From Casuarius casuarius (taxonomy: Eukaryota > Chordata > Aves > Casuariiformes > Casuariidae): a stretch of 64,000 nt of DNA. The notes beneath the pieces were generated by a model. That model had not been told where the DNA came from and ran no database searches. It worked only from the letters and a program-made list of their open reading frames with translations. The translations under genes were made by a program, and so were the position numbers. Positions 46,401 to 60,300 of this stretch are shown in pieces (the first letter of the stretch is position 1; each line of letters opens with the position of its first letter). The stretch is taken from positions 10,489,984-10,553,983 of the forward strand of contig PTFA01000010.1 of NCBI GenBank assembly GCA_003342895.1, in the 5' to 3' direction.

Positions 46401-49400
46401 GACACTATCCCTAGCTCTGCTCGAGTGCTGTTTCCCATATCTGGCCAGCTCTTATCATTGGTTTCTTCTGGATCCATAAGAAATCAGGCACGTAGAAAGA
46501 AAACACTCTCTGGACAGAAGAAAGACCAGGCTCTTCTCAGAAGAAAGAGAAGAGGAAGAACAAAACTAATTCTACCAAGCATGACTGCCACCAATTCCCC
46601 CTTCTCTGTCACTTCCTAGCCTGGTTTCAGTGAAGGCAGTTTCTCTCACGGTGTCCCTTATCACAGCTCTACTAACAAAAGCACAGTCAAAAAGAAAATG
46701 CACCAAAGGCTAGAGAATAGCTGGATGAGCACTACTCATGGATTTGCACCATATGGGGAAATACGTCTTTCCACAGAAAAAGCTATGGAAAAGGTTTTAT
46801 CCAGTGTCTACCTTGGGATATAGAAAAGAGCCTGGGTGATTTACAGCTTTTATGTTTTTCCAATGATATCAGAATATCCAGCAGCAGAAACTGTCCCCCT
46901 AAATCCCTTGCTTCACTTATCATTTTAGATCTTAGGTCATAGCTGTAACTCTGCCAACTTAGAAATACCTCCAGCCTTTTCCTCTTCCTACAGCATGTAG
47001 GGCAGTGGTCTCAGTACATCTCCTAGGTGCAACTCACCAATCATCCTTCCAGAGAAGTGTTAGAGTCCTAGTCTCTGTTGAACTGCATGAATCAGCTTGT
47101 CAGAAAACAAAGTGCAAGCCAGCCAACAGGGCAATATACAACATTTTCTGTTTCAGCAAAAAAGGCAAGCCCATAAACTGGACTTGGGCCTTAAAAACTA
47201 AATAAATCTTGAAGATCTGTGGAGCTCTGATGAGAAGTGTTTTTTAATGTAGATCTTGCTTATACTCTGAGGTTTGATAATGACTTTGGCTTTGATTTTA
47301 AAAACATGCCTTTCAATGATGCAGCAAATCCAGTTCTAGAGATTCTAGTATTGGATCAAAATCTCCTAAAGAAATGAGGCACAAAGCTGTGGCCTGATAC
47401 AAAATTCACTCTGTTGATTCAGATTTGTCCAGGACAATCTGATCATTAATGTTCTAAGGTTAGGCTTTGTGGTGCACCAGGGGAGGTCTAGGTGAAGGAT
47501 GGCATAACAGCAAGGACATCAGCATATCATGTGTTCTGGCTCCTTTGGTAGAAAAGCCATTGAACACCCATGCCTATTTCAGATCTTGTAAAGAGGGGTG
47601 AGCAATCAGGTGCTGTGCAAACATCCAGTATTAATGATTATGGAAAGACAGTCTGGTTTTGAAAGCAACTATGAACCAGTGATCAGAGGCACAGCTATAA
47701 TCCCGGCTGCATGAATGTTTTCCCAGTTAGCAAAGCCAATAAGAGACCGTTTGACCTTTAGTGTTTCCCGACCTGACCCAACCACCCCTTCACATCCCTG
47801 TGCTGCAGGTCACCACATGCTCAGTTCTGCCAGTTCAAGGACTCACTATAAACTGAAACAAGGTATGTGGAAAAAAGCCCCTCTGGAAGTACTATTAGTG
47901 ATCATCTATTCACGTATTTATATCTAACTTAAAATGCTTGCCTTTAAAATATATTTTTGTTTATGTTTATTTTTAAGTCAAAAGCTCAGATCTACAGCAC
48001 AGCACTTCAAGCCTCAACACAGGAAGGGGTATTTGCTGTGGTGGCTTGTTCCTCCTTCTGTCCCCGCACCATCTAGCCATGTGCTCCCCCCAGTCTTGTG
48101 CTTTAGCACTTGCCATTTCACTTCTGTGAGCCACTTTGACTAACTCAACAGCAAGCTATTCAAATGGGTTAGGCGTCTACTGCTCTAGCAAGTTAACGTA
48201 GCCCAGACAACCCAGCCAGATGAGCAATCCCTCACCGGTATCTTGGGGAGCTGTGCCTTTACGATACATTTCCTCATTTCAACTCAGCCAAACTAAGAGT
48301 GAGCTGCTCTCAGATAGCCTCAAGGCAAGGGGAGCAGGGGGAGCACACACACGAAGAAGCACAACTTCCCTTACAAGCCATAGCTCCCATCCAGCACAGT
48401 CCATTTAACTTAGGGCTGCCGTGATCCCATCCTCATTCCTGCCAGCAGCTATAAATTTTTGTCCTTTCATTTGTGCCAGCACTGGTGCTCATCCCATGCC
48501 AAGCCATTTCAGCTTGCTGGAAGAAAACTATTCACTCACTTTTTTGAAGGGGTTTCCTGCAGGTTTAGCAGGCTGAACTAGCTCATCATGAAGATGGGAT
48601 GAGAAGAAAGGGTGTTAGGGGTGGCAGAGCAGTCCTCGTTCAGATCAGCTGCAGTCTCTGTGGGACCTCACTCTTTCTGCAGCTACACCTTGAACCAGCA
48701 GAGAGTTCAAGACAAACAGAGACACTCAGGATTTACCGCACTCATGTCCATGGGGATATTAGCCCTGGAAATGCACAGTAATAATATAGACAAGCTCTCT
48801 GATTGCTAGTGGTTTTATTAGAAGCATCCAACAGGATAATCTCTAACTCAACTCTCCATGGGATCAGAAGCCACAGCTATGCTCAGCCCATACAGAAAAA
48901 CCTCAGGTTTTCCCCACAACAACTTCCTGTAGATGTAATACATTTGTCAATACAAAAATCTGCTGGATATTGAAAACAGAGGATGGAATTAGTCTGAAAA
49001 GGAATATAATTTAAACCAAAAAACACAGGAACTACCACCAAGTGTGTTATGGATTTTTACACACAACTGGGTGAAACCCACTGGACTTTTTCTGTTTAAA
49101 TGAAGCTGGCACATAATTTTGAGTCAGCTGCCCCCAGTGCCTCACATTTTAGGAATGTGGACATAGATCTTAGCTCCATCTTGCCACAGATCACATGTGG
49201 TCTTACTGACAACCAAATTCAAGCCCAGTAATGAACCGAATTAGTTATAAAGGGAAAATGCCAAATAAATTAGACCCATTCTATAAATGGGTTTAATATA
49301 TTCTTTATATAATTATTCTTTAAGAACAATCATAGAAGAGAAAATGGAAAGTGAGGGACAGATACCCAGTCAATAAAATGGCTTCCTGAAATGCTGGCAA

Positions 49401-49895
49401 TTCTATCATAAGACTTTTTTAAAGGAGTATAGAAATAAAGTAGAAGCAAGCTGAAAACAGAAAGTGAAGTTATCCTGACTGTTTTATTTTCACTGAGCAA
49501 AAGTGCAGAAAGTAAACAAAAAGCACAGAGAGAAAAGCAAAGGTTAGTTCAAAATGCTTTTAGCTGTAAGTTAGCAGCAGCACACTTGCCAGGAGTTTTG
49601 ACTCTGTATGTGTGTCTCTGATAAAGTGAAATTCATTTGCATTTATTTTTTTATGTGCTGGAAGCATCATTCCAAAATTCTGGCTCTATTTGCATTATTG
49701 TCTTGTAGGTTAGTCTGATACTTTGCATAGCATGTTCCTGTCTTTCTAATAAGCAAAGACATCCAGAGAGATCCATTCCCGAGTAGTGTTAAAAGAAAGG
49801 AAAACCACTCTAGAAATACATGGCAGGGATGAGTAAGCAAGCCCTGCTGGTTGTTGTTCTGCAATATACTCAGCAATTCCAGACGAGGAAATATT
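46400..49895. other. Noncoding region, nothing recognised
   Basis: Only short frames (70 codons or fewer). The segment at 48980-49560 is AT-rich and almost free of open frames, with no repeat that I recognise. Confidence 0.5.
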
Positions 49896-49899
49896 TATC

Positions 49900-49935
49900 T
49901 TAGAAGGGTGCATAGCTTCCACTGCACCCTTCTAA
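49900..49935. repeat. Perfect 13-bp inverted repeat (hairpin)
   Basis: TTAGAAGGGTGCA at 49900-49912 pairs without mismatch with TGCACCCTTCTAA at 49923-49935 across a 10-base loop (TAGCTTCCAC). The stem is about half GC and would be stable in RNA or cruciform DNA. It is shorter than a canonical miRNA precursor, and no transposon with these ends was recognised. Confidence 0.9.
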
Positions 49936-49939
49936 AGGT

Positions 49940-52900
49940 TTTCACTACAGGACTGAAACCCAGTGTTGAAAGTTTTAATGATCACATGATTTTCTCTCCC
50001 CTTTGAGTCACAGAAGTGAATTTTGTTGTGTGTTTTACCTGCTTAAGCAAACAGCCAGTGCTATTTGGTGTATTTCAGGGGCAGAACAGGAAGTTTCTCG
50101 CAGCATGCAGTAACAGCACAAAACATTCACCGCCTTTGCAAGTTAGCAACATGGATAAATAGAGGAGCAGATTGGCTGGGTCACAGGTAGGTGACCTCCC
50201 CTCCTCCAATAAAATCTGCCTTCTTAGGCTGGGTCTCTGGAATCCCAACACTGCTGTTAGGCCAAGAGCAGAGATCCTCATGCCTGTGGTATTTGCTCAG
50301 AGGGCATGACCACTTTGGGCAAGTCTTTCATGTGAGTCAGCTTTAGCTGATCCATGGGAAAATTCCTTTGTGTTGTCAGGCAGGGTTTGTTCACAGTTTC
50401 AAAGGATAATCCTGCTGAAAGGAAAATGCATCTAAATTTTAGCAAATTTGGGTCAACTCTTCAATTAAACCTAATGCAAAGCAAAGGATGATCAGTTTTC
50501 CTTGCAAGTCAATTTTAATAAGGAGAACCCTCAATAAGGTACTTGCGCTTTCTGAAATATGCCACTCTTACTGGATTCTATGTCATCTTTGCCCAAATCA
50601 AACATCATGTGTAGAAATACTGCTGAAATAGATTCAGAAGAAAAATGCAAGCTCTGACTATGAGCTCTGGAGAAAGAAAACTGAAGAGCCAGTTCTGCAG
50701 ACATTCACCCATTTGGCTACCCTGTCCTCAGATATGCTGTCTGTTAGCTTGACGAGGATCCCATGTGCTTGGCTTGATCTTACATTCACTGGAAGTAGGA
50801 GGAGATTTGTAGTTGATTTCCTTGAGAACAGAGTCAGACTAAAAAAATGCACAATTTGTGTAACTACCAAAAAACTGCTACTACCTCCCCTTGTCCTAGG
50901 CCTAACTACAGGTTTCACACCTGTACCAGCCCTTTTCCAGTGAAATCATAAGGACAGAATTAGCTCCTGACATTCTAAATATATCGTGAGAATAAAAGAC
51001 TACAAATCTTTAATTTTATGCATTCACTTCTATCAAATAACGTTCCTTCTTCAATACAGGCACACAGCTTGCTCCGTGGTAGCATCTTGAAGCACAGAGC
51101 ACAGGACAGTTTCAGTGCAGTATGCCATGAACAGACTGGAAAAAGTGGTGAGTCAGAATCCCCCACTTTACTGAAGGTACGTACGTTATTGTATCCATAT
51201 ACAGAGAGCAACCAAACCTCTCCTCTGTGCCCAGCCAGGTCTTTAGTCACCAAATAAGAAGCAGCAAAGTCAGACTAAAATCAGGGCAAAGTACTTTTCA
51301 CCTCCCTTCCATTAGTTTACATGGGGATCATCCAGTAAGCTCTGTGCAACTTATTGACTGGGCAGGAACACTGGAAATCCTTATGCAAATTTATTGCCCA
51401 CTCAACAGCCACAGCCTAGGCCTCTATCAGCTGAATTCCCTGGGAGTACATGAGAGGTCAAGTACTATGTGCAGCATGAGTACGAATGGCAGATCAAGGA
51501 CTAACCTTTTTCTGATAGAGCCTGGAGTAACATAGGCCTTATCCATCCTTGGGGACCTAGGCACTAGTGCCCTGTAAACACTTGCCAGATGTTCAGAGCC
51601 ATTCTGCACTGCATCTGCAAGCTGAAAGCCTGCACTGTCTGTCACTGATTCCTCAACAGTGTGGCTGTCCACAGCTGATAGTTCAATGCTTAAGGGTTTA
51701 ATTTTCTTTAAGCTGAAGTATTAGCCAGAGACAGAAATTTGCTCATTGAGAAGGGAGAAGATATCTCCATCTGTATCAGTCATGCAGGGGTCTTCTCACA
51801 CTACTCACTGTGCTCAGACCTGTCTTCATAGGAAGATGGGTTTGGAAATGAGCAACTCATATATCACATCGTGTCTTGCAATCACAAACACCATCATCAG
51901 TGAAATTTACTGGTGACTCTATCCCACATTAACGCTGGTTGCACAGCACCTGTTTGTATAGCCTGTTAGATAGCTACAGCTGATAGGTTCCTCCTCTTCT
52001 TCCCCTATAATCCATTTTGAAGTGGGTATCTGTGTGTCCCTGACTAGTAGGGGTCAGGGAATATCTTGAACTTTGTGTTGTAAAAAGTGTACTGAACCAT
52101 TTCCCCCACCTCCCCTGTCCTAGGAAATTCACACCAGCTCTAGGAAGAATAAGCCCAATAATGCCAAGAGCCACAAAAGCTGCTGTGTGAGAGATGTAAA
52201 AGTAAATGCCAGCACGACTAGGACCTGTGATAGCAAAGAATCTCTCAGATGAAAATGCCAAAGTACTAGTTTTAATTAAGGGGTTTTGTGAGGTCAGCAC
52301 ATCCCATTTGACAGAGAAAGAAACTTCTTCACAGAGCGTACAGCTAGGGTATAAGCTCTTTGTAAAATGTATATGTCTAGAAAGATACTTATCTTCTAGT
52401 GCAGTTTTGTGTCCCTGGCAAAGTCCTGTTCATTTTTCCATGATGCCTTGCCTAGAGACAGAGTTGGAGACTAGAAGGAATTCGTATATGGGCCAGCAGA
52501 GAACTTCTGCTCTACCAGGACAAAGAAGTTGAGAGTATATACAGAAAATGAAGAACTTGCAAACTGGTTACCTGGCACAGTAATTTAGTCCCAGACCCTT
52601 GGCTTGTTTGAGTTGTCATAGGCTATTGATTTCAGTGGACAAAGATGTGCTGTTTTATGCCATCTGAGAAGGGCAGTATAATGTATTATAATCAGTCATG
52701 TCAAGAAATAAGTCGGTAATCAGACTTTTTTTTCCAAAGTAAGTTTCCAGTCCCTTTTATGAAGATAACCTTCAAAATGCCTTCAAACTCACTACAGCTG
52801 AAAGCCTGACAAGGTGAGAATTCCTGCAGAAATACGATTAGTCACAGCTTCTCTTACCCCTTCTCACACCAGGTTCCAAATCTTCAGAAGGTCACAAACA

Positions 52901-53350
52901 CAAGATTTGCAGTTTCTGAATCAGACATCAGACTCCACAACCTCACCAGATGAAGGTGGTTCAGGGACTTGGGTGCTGGTGCTGATCTGGAGATCACAGG
53001 TGAGATGTACTCAAGCATGAGTTTGGACAAGTCACTCCAGGAAGATGCAGAAGAAGTTACCACAGCCAAACAAGTTACTGGGCATCAGCTGAGCTCTAAG
53101 AAAAAGCATGCTCTTTTAAACCTCCTTCACAGAAAGCTGAGATAGAGCATTTCACATCACCCTTGCAGGGAGCTCTTAAAAGTTGTGGTAACTTTCCCTG
53201 ATGTGATAAGTCATATGTCAGATGAACAGTCTGGGAAGATTTCTGATGGCCTGCAAATGCATGGAGAGTGGAAATCCCACTAGATGTCCCTCTGCCCATT
53301 CATGCACTTGCATAGCCTTAACGTTATGAACTGTCACAGCTGTGTTCAAG
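49940..53350. other. Noncoding region, nothing recognised
   Basis: Frames up to 108 codons occur on both strands around 51974-52532, overlapping each other. No domain, splice context or repeat stands out. Confidence 0.5.
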
Positions 53351-53354
53351 TGAT

Positions 53355-53462
53355 GGACTTGTAAAATGGGATCAGTAGATACTTCCCTGTTACATGGAGC
53401 TTAGAGAAGGAGCAATATATAAATGTTTGAGATGCTTGGATGGTGCAGTAATGGAAATAAAT
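53355..53462 (+). mobile_element. MIR/core-SINE 3' tail, plus strand
   Basis: GTAAAATGGGATCAGTAGATACTTCCCTGTTACATGGAGC...AATATATAAATGTTTGAGATGCTTGGATGGTG follows the MIR-like 3' half (GTAAAATGGGGATAATAATACTTCCCTACTTCACAGGG, TTAATGTTTGTAAAGCACTTTGAGATCCTTGGATG). The tRNA-like head is not visible. Confidence 0.65.
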
Positions 53463-53464
53463 AA

Positions 53465-55060
53465 TCAGCTCCTGTACATGTGTGATATCTGGTGGTACAC
53501 CTGCAAATAAATGTGAATGACTAGATTCTGTCACATTTGTTTCTCAGAGGAGTCTCACTGCAGTTTCTCTTGTCTGCTACAACAGAACTATTTGCAAGGG
53601 AAGAGGAACAGCCCCTGGTCCTCAGCTGCTTTGCAGGGTGTCCTGCCTGCATTGGAACTGTCCATATGACGAAACACAGTATTTGATCTTCGGCCATTTG
53701 GGGGGCACATGCTGTCTGTAAGACTTCAGTGTCTGATAACATTTTTACTGTTTGAGAAAGGTTTTATAAAAACGCATTTCAACTTCTAGGCTGTTTATGA
53801 AGAATTTCTTGTGGCTACTCATTTGTAAATAAATTCCCACTGTTCTCACAAATGTTTGCAAAGACCTTTTTTCTTTTTTTTTTCTTTTTTTTTGCTTTTA
53901 TATGTGTGCTTTGCTATACATGAAGAACGCAAAAAGTAAACACAGTGAGAAATTCAGGGCATGATGTACTGTAACATAAAGCACCGAAAAATCATTTAGA
54001 GTTAATGTGTCATATGTACAGCAGTTTCCAGAGGTGTTCTCAATAAATGTCGTCAAAAGTCATTGTCATACATAGACTCCTATACAATCAGTCTAAAGTC
54101 CCACATGCTCAGACCCTTCTGGTTGCGTGAGGCTCTTCAGAGGTCACTTCAGCTATCTTATTGGCACAGTGGCTCATCTACTCAGAGTTTAGAAGATGAC
54201 TGAGTCAGTCCCAAAGCATATAGGCACCTAAATCCTACTGAAATCATTAACTATTAGACTATTAAGCCACATTAAAGGATCAGCTTCCTGGACACAGGTG
54301 AAATGGACATCAGGTGAAAGAGGGGCACAACATTAAGATCCACAGATACACACAGCACACAACAAAACAATAGTTGACTTTGGTAGCATCACCCAATCAA
54401 GATCAAGTGATGTAAACTACAGCTGCAAAACAATTGAATTTGCAAAGCAGCAGGGGCAAAAACCCCAAGACAAATCAATATTCGTTGAACCAGATACAGC
54501 TGTAGAAGCAGCATTTGATTCTCATGCCTACAAGTCATGGGACATTCTTGTGTGATAATCACACCTAAGTTTCTTTTTCACAGCCTTTTACTGAGGAGTT
54601 GTTAGAGTAGGAGGGCTTTCTGGAAGCTACTGTAAAGTCCTACCACTATGCATCAAAAAGGGAAACTGCTAAGCCACAGAACATATGCCTTGTGTCTCAG
54701 AAACCAACTTCAGTTCTTCTGAGACAGCTTGCCTTACAAGAACCATCTCTGCAGAGATCACCAGGTACTTCAAGCCTCTGTGTTCAGGGCTCAAGTTTCC
54801 CCAGAAGCTGTATAGCTTTTGGTGTTCCACTGCTTATGCCCTGTCTGGCGGTCATCCTTTGCCATCGTCCATGACCAGCTCTCTGAATTTTGGTCAGAAA
54901 TCCCTAAGCTCTGTTCTGTAGCTGAAGGGAGATGTTTACATTAAACCTTCCTCCTTCCACCACTGGAGTCCAGCACCCAACTACCTGGCATCTTTGGCTC
55001 CCCTGGAAGTAAAGGTGGACTTCCTCTGAAGACAGAGAAATTAAAGAATTAGAGGATAGA
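53465..55060. other. Noncoding stretch with a T-rich run and an old repeat piece
   Basis: A T-rich run broken by single C residues lies at 53867-53893. At 54215-54260, TAGGCACCTAAATCCTACTGAAATCATTAACTATTAG is similar to the palindromic AGGCACCTAA repeat also seen at 24768-24842. Confidence 0.5.
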
Positions 55061-55061
55061 G

Positions 55062-55077
55062 GATTAGATATCTAATC
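55062..55077. repeat. Perfect 16-bp palindrome
   Basis: GATTAGATATCTAATC is self-complementary. It is preceded by related GATAGAGGATTAGA repeats and followed by ATCTAAT, so local slippage in an AT-rich stretch probably created it. Confidence 0.9.
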
Positions 55078-55079
55078 AT

Positions 55080-57360
55080 CTAATTGTCTTGCATTCTGAA
55101 TATGTCAAGGATTTTATGGAAAAATAACATGTGGTCATACAATTATAAACTATATCATAATTCATATTCATGGGGCAGGGCTAAGGAAGGAACAGAATTA
55201 AGCTTGCATCTATAACCTTGATTCTGACATTTCCCATCTTTTGAGTGTGAGGCATTCTTTCAACAAAGTATTTTCTGTGGTAATTACTATTTACTTACTC
55301 AATTCCCTATTGAAGTGACCCATCTCTTTTTGGTGTTTTAAGTCAGCTCTCATACTTCTGCTGACTGTTAAAAATGATTTAGAAGTGACATTAGTGCCAA
55401 TATGAAAATACAATATCTTGACTACTACCACTGAAAGCAAGGCCATACCATAAATGTTTTATTACTGTTTCATTTGATACATGTAGTAACTTTCATGTGA
55501 TCTTTTCAGGCTAAGGAGCTCTCATTAGCACACTTTCCCCAGTCAATAAGCCAGGTAACCTAGACCATCCTCACAAGCATATTGAGTGTAAATAACACTT
55601 AAGGGTGTTTATAGAAATGTGCTAACTTGTATTTCTGATAACAGGTCTAAGTATAATTTGCATACAAGATAGGATCCAGTGTTCAAGTTGGGGCCTGTGG
55701 AGCACAAAACTAAGCACATGACTTTCCTATTTAGCTTTGGAGATAGGATGATACGCTGAAATGACTTTCAGAGAGGCTGTGGGATTTCTTGAAAATAAAA
55801 AAGCCACCTGCCTGCCAATGCCCAACTTCTTTTCAAGGCAGTATTTGCATTACAGTGGGCCCAAAGGCCCTACTTAAAGGCAGGGCCTCTGGCTCCTGCA
55901 CCTGTTACTAAAAGCTAGACACATGAGACAAGCCAGGTAGCCTGAACTCATGCAGGAAGTCAGAGGATAGGAAAAACATGCATCAGCCCTGCACCGCAGA
56001 AAGAAAAGGATCAGTGGGGTTGGGAGTCTCCACTGTAGGTTCCCCCCACCAAAGGGCTGTTTAACTAGAGTCCTGAGCTCTCCTTGAAGTTTTTGGTATA
56101 GCCCTCTTTACCTCAAAGATGCCACATAACAACTCTGTCAAGGCACTTTCATTTAAGTAACTGCCTACAGATGAGAGTGCCTTGTGTGAGGCACCTAACC
56201 TCACAAAGACATGTCTGCAATAATTGACAACAGGAGCCAATTCACCTGAGTAGAGCAAAAGACTCTACCTCAGCAAGCTTCTGGAGGAATGAACTTTCTA
56301 GATGTCTGGAGATTTTTTTATTTCCCCCTTATTTTTCACTTATATCACAGCCTGGGCCTTTCTAGCAATGGCTGGGAGCCAAATTCCCTAAAACTGCTAG
56401 AAAGGCAGTTCTCATGCTATTTACAGCATACCTGAAAGTAAGAATTAACAGATATCTCACGAGTAAGCTCATTCGCATGAGATATCTGGTCCAACTATGC
56501 ACACTGGAGGAGATAGAAAAGTTATGATAGGACCCTATCGTGCTAAGCTCCATGCAAATGTTACATGCCCAGACCAGCATATTGCTTTAAACTGAAATAT
56601 TTTAATAAAAGGTGTGCCAGCACCCAAGAAATAGAAGTGAGGGAGTTTCCTAACTTGGTTATCACATGTTCTGGAGGGGACAGCCTTTCAGAGCCGTTTG
56701 GCTTTGTACTAGATACAAGTGGGACCAGAAAGCAAGAGGTTCACTCAGCACTTCTCATTAAGGGGTCCTCTTCCAGGAGATAGAAGATGTGGGTTTGATT
56801 CCTCCCACTGTTTCCCAAATAGTAAGGATTTGCAATCAGATCTCCTCCCTTCTCCAAAGGAGTATATAACTACTGGGCTCTTAGTACACAGAAGACACAT
56901 TCTGGAAACTTTTGTCCATTGGGCTTCTCCTGGCATTGGCTTTTCTGAGATCTCCTCCTGGGCTGGGCTCAGAGGCAGGACAGGCAGGGCGATGCCTGCC
57001 ATGGGAGTCCATGCCAGGAAGGACAACGGGTATACTGGCAGCTTTAGGACTGCTCTGCAGAAACTTCAGCATCAAGAGGACTTCACCAGGTCATGCCCTT
57101 GGAGGGCTAAGGTGCAGTAAGGAAAATGAGCATTTCAGAGTCTCAGAGTGCCTGATGTTGGACTTCAATATCAAATGCATTGCTCAGTTTCCAAACATAT
57201 TTTGTGGGTTTGGCCAAAAGTGTGCTTTCCTTTCCCAGTTTCTGGATTTGCAGACTAGTGTCTGTGTTTTATTCCCAATTTATTTTCAGGTAACAAAGGT
57301 GAATACCACACAGTTATTCTTGGTAAATTCCCAATCTAAACTATCTCTTTCTCTAACCTG
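55080..57360. other. Noncoding region with a weak SINE-like head
   Basis: At 56775-56810, GGAGATAGAAGATGTGGGTTTGATTCCTCCC has a B-box-like GGTTTGATTCC, as in tRNA-derived SINEs, without a readable core. Two overlapping plus frames of 133-149 codons at 56719-57361 share bases with minus frames and have no recognisable domain. Confidence 0.4.
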
Positions 57361-57361
57361 A

Positions 57362-60300
57362 AAACACAAAATAAACTTAAATTCATAACAGTTTTGGTTT
57401 GCTAAGTAGATACTGATTGGACAATTCATAAACACTTGAGGTTGTCATGTAAACTTTAAAAGGATTTGAAATGATGAGTTATGAACTAAAATGGTATAGA
57501 AACAGAGAACTTTATGGGCCTTCTTCAACAGAAGCAGCAAGACTTCCATTTATTTTTGCGTGTTTTGACTTCACTTTTAAATTGTGCTAAAAGCTCTATT
57601 TTTCACCCTTTGTGTTAGAAAGGAAGATCTGTTCCTATGTCTACTAGAAGCAAAGGCACTTTTTTGTTGTTTTAGATAAAAGCAGGATCAAATCTGTATT
57701 TATTTATATGCCAGTTAAAAAGTTCTATCTTTCCAGCTGGGAAAATGCTGCCAGACCAAATTTGTTAGGTACTGTACATTTTATTTTTGGACCAAGGAGC
57801 TAACAGTAAGTAGAGAGATTTTTTTTCCCAGTAGAAAAGATATAGCAAATGTTTTTAGACATTCCTGGAATTAGATCAAGTTTTGAATTGGAAGCAAAAT
57901 AAAGAGGCTCACATCATGAAAGAAAAAAAAAACAAAACCAGTGCAATTACAACAGGCACACTGGTAGTAACAGCAATTATTGTCATTGCTATTTATTGAC
58001 CCATACCCAGATCAGCTGGCATTCATGAGGTTAGGGTGATTTACATCTACCTAATAGACAGACACCTGTGTTTTGAGTATAAATATGATAATTTTTCAGC
58101 AAGTTTTCATTCACTCTTTTCAGCATAGCACTTCGAATTTTGCATCTGCCTCATGCTTTATCTTCATAGTAATCAATACAGTAAACTTTTTCTGAAAACA
58201 TTTTTCTGTTGCAGAGCAAATCCTAAATAAATACTAAAGAATAGTTCTATAAAGTGGTTGTAATGCATATTTGTGAGTTGTTTTAGAAACCTAACTGCAA
58301 AACTTATAATCATCAGTGAACAGAAACATTAACTCTGATATTCAAATATTTGCAACAAAATATTTATGTTGATAGTTGAGTTATGGATCATTACACTGAT
58401 ACAGATTAATTTTAAAGAAGTTCATGAGAAAATTTGTCGAGCTAGTCAGAAAACAACAATGCCATTCCACAGCAATTTCTTAAATTTGAAAACATTTTGG
58501 TTTCTAAAGAGAAGTCAGAGATGAAACTTTTTGAAATATTCTGCTGAACTGTTTTAATACACTCAGAAATATAAAAATTAAATCCAAGCATTAAGATTGC
58601 TCTGTTTCAAGAATGCAGAAACATTAAGATATAAATTGTGATTTTGGCACACACAATAACATGTCATGCAAAAGTCCAATGGAATATTTTCTCATTCGTT
58701 CAAAAACATGCCTCTCCTTTGAAAGCTTAAGGCCTGGTGGTGCAAAATACAGAGTTGCATTAACCATATCTGGTGGTTCAATGTTAGAATAGACAGGTAT
58801 TTTTGTTGAAACCTAAGATAAAATCAACACCACCCAAAAAAACATGTTACAGTGTTACACATCAATGAAGTTGTATTTCCCAACAGAAACTGAAATTCGG
58901 CACAAAGGTACGAACACAATTTGTAAATCAAGAGAATGCAAATGTGTCAATTAAATTATTTTTTTCTAACTCTGTTAATCTTCTGTTATTGAACATAGAG
59001 TTCAAATCATGTTTGCTGAATCACATTCTGGAAAGACTTTTCTTAGTCTGAAATACATGTATGAACGGCCTCTAGTGAGGTCAGGACATGAAAAAGATTG
59101 AGGTAGCTAAAGAAAATATTTTTGCAGTAAGTCCCTTTGAAAAAACAAAAATAGTTATTTCATTTTCTAGTTTGTGTTTATAAAATGAAAAAAAAAAACC
59201 ATTAAAAGCAGCTTGATTTGGAAACTCCACACACTTTTTGTACCCTGGGGCCAATGCAGCCTGAAAAGTGAGATGGCAGCAACAGCATCACATGATGTGA
59301 GAGTACCTGATGCATGAGTAAGTGTTCAGAGGGAGGGAGGCCCAAAGCTTTTTATAAAACCTACATTAAACCCATGCCTCTGGCTAATACTTAATGAGAC
59401 CTGATACATTGGACCAGCATATGAAGAGCTTGCTGTAGTAAAATTCTGAGCTACTAACATATTACTAGCTGGGAAATGTTAGGACTACTGAAATTTGACA
59501 AAAATAAGAGCACTTCCATTTTCCTCAGTCAATGATGATGAGAAATGAAAAATTCCAGCCAAAAAAGAGGCAGCAACTGAAATTTTAAACAAACTGGCTT
59601 TTTTATTTCAGGAAATAAAGACTCTTCAAAAGCAGCATGTGTTTAATCAGAAACAAGTTCTGAAGGAAGAACTTGGACAAATCTGATCACTTCCCCTTTT
59701 GTTCAGTTCTTGCATAACCTGCACATATATTTGTGTATATTACATGTCTGTTAGTTAATGCAGCTTAAATGCAAAGGATTGCTTCAGCTCAGTAAAATCC
59801 TTGATGCACCTTTAGAATTACATTGGTATGAAAGCAAAATGCAGCCTCACAGATGTGGTCTGTTTGCACATTCACATAGTACAGGAATTGATCTTAGTCC
59901 ACCCTCAGGACTTTAGCACATTAGCAAAAAGAATGAAACATTAATGAGAATGCATTTATTAGGGCAAATTGTAAATCTTGACTAGCATTTATTATTCCCA
60001 AAGCAAAATCAGGTTATCATTTCTTTTTAATGAGAAGCATTTTTTTCTTCAAAAACTTCTAAGAGAATAGCACGTTTGTCATTCAAAACTTCTCAGAAAG
60101 CTCATCTTTTGCCAGTCTGAGACAGGAAAATATCCTCCCAAAAAGAGAGCATTTTGGAAGGCTATAAATATCTGAAATCAACATGTTTTAACATGTCACT
60201 TTGCAGTTCTTAATGACAGAAGACCCAAAAGATGCTTGCTACAAGTGGAATGAAAAATGAATCTCATCTCAGTTTAGTATAACAGACTTTATTTTTATTT

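Noticed and set aside
49900..49935. Hairpin as a miRNA precursor
   Set aside because: A 13-bp stem with a 10-base loop is far shorter than a normal pre-miRNA, and the flanks do not extend the pairing.
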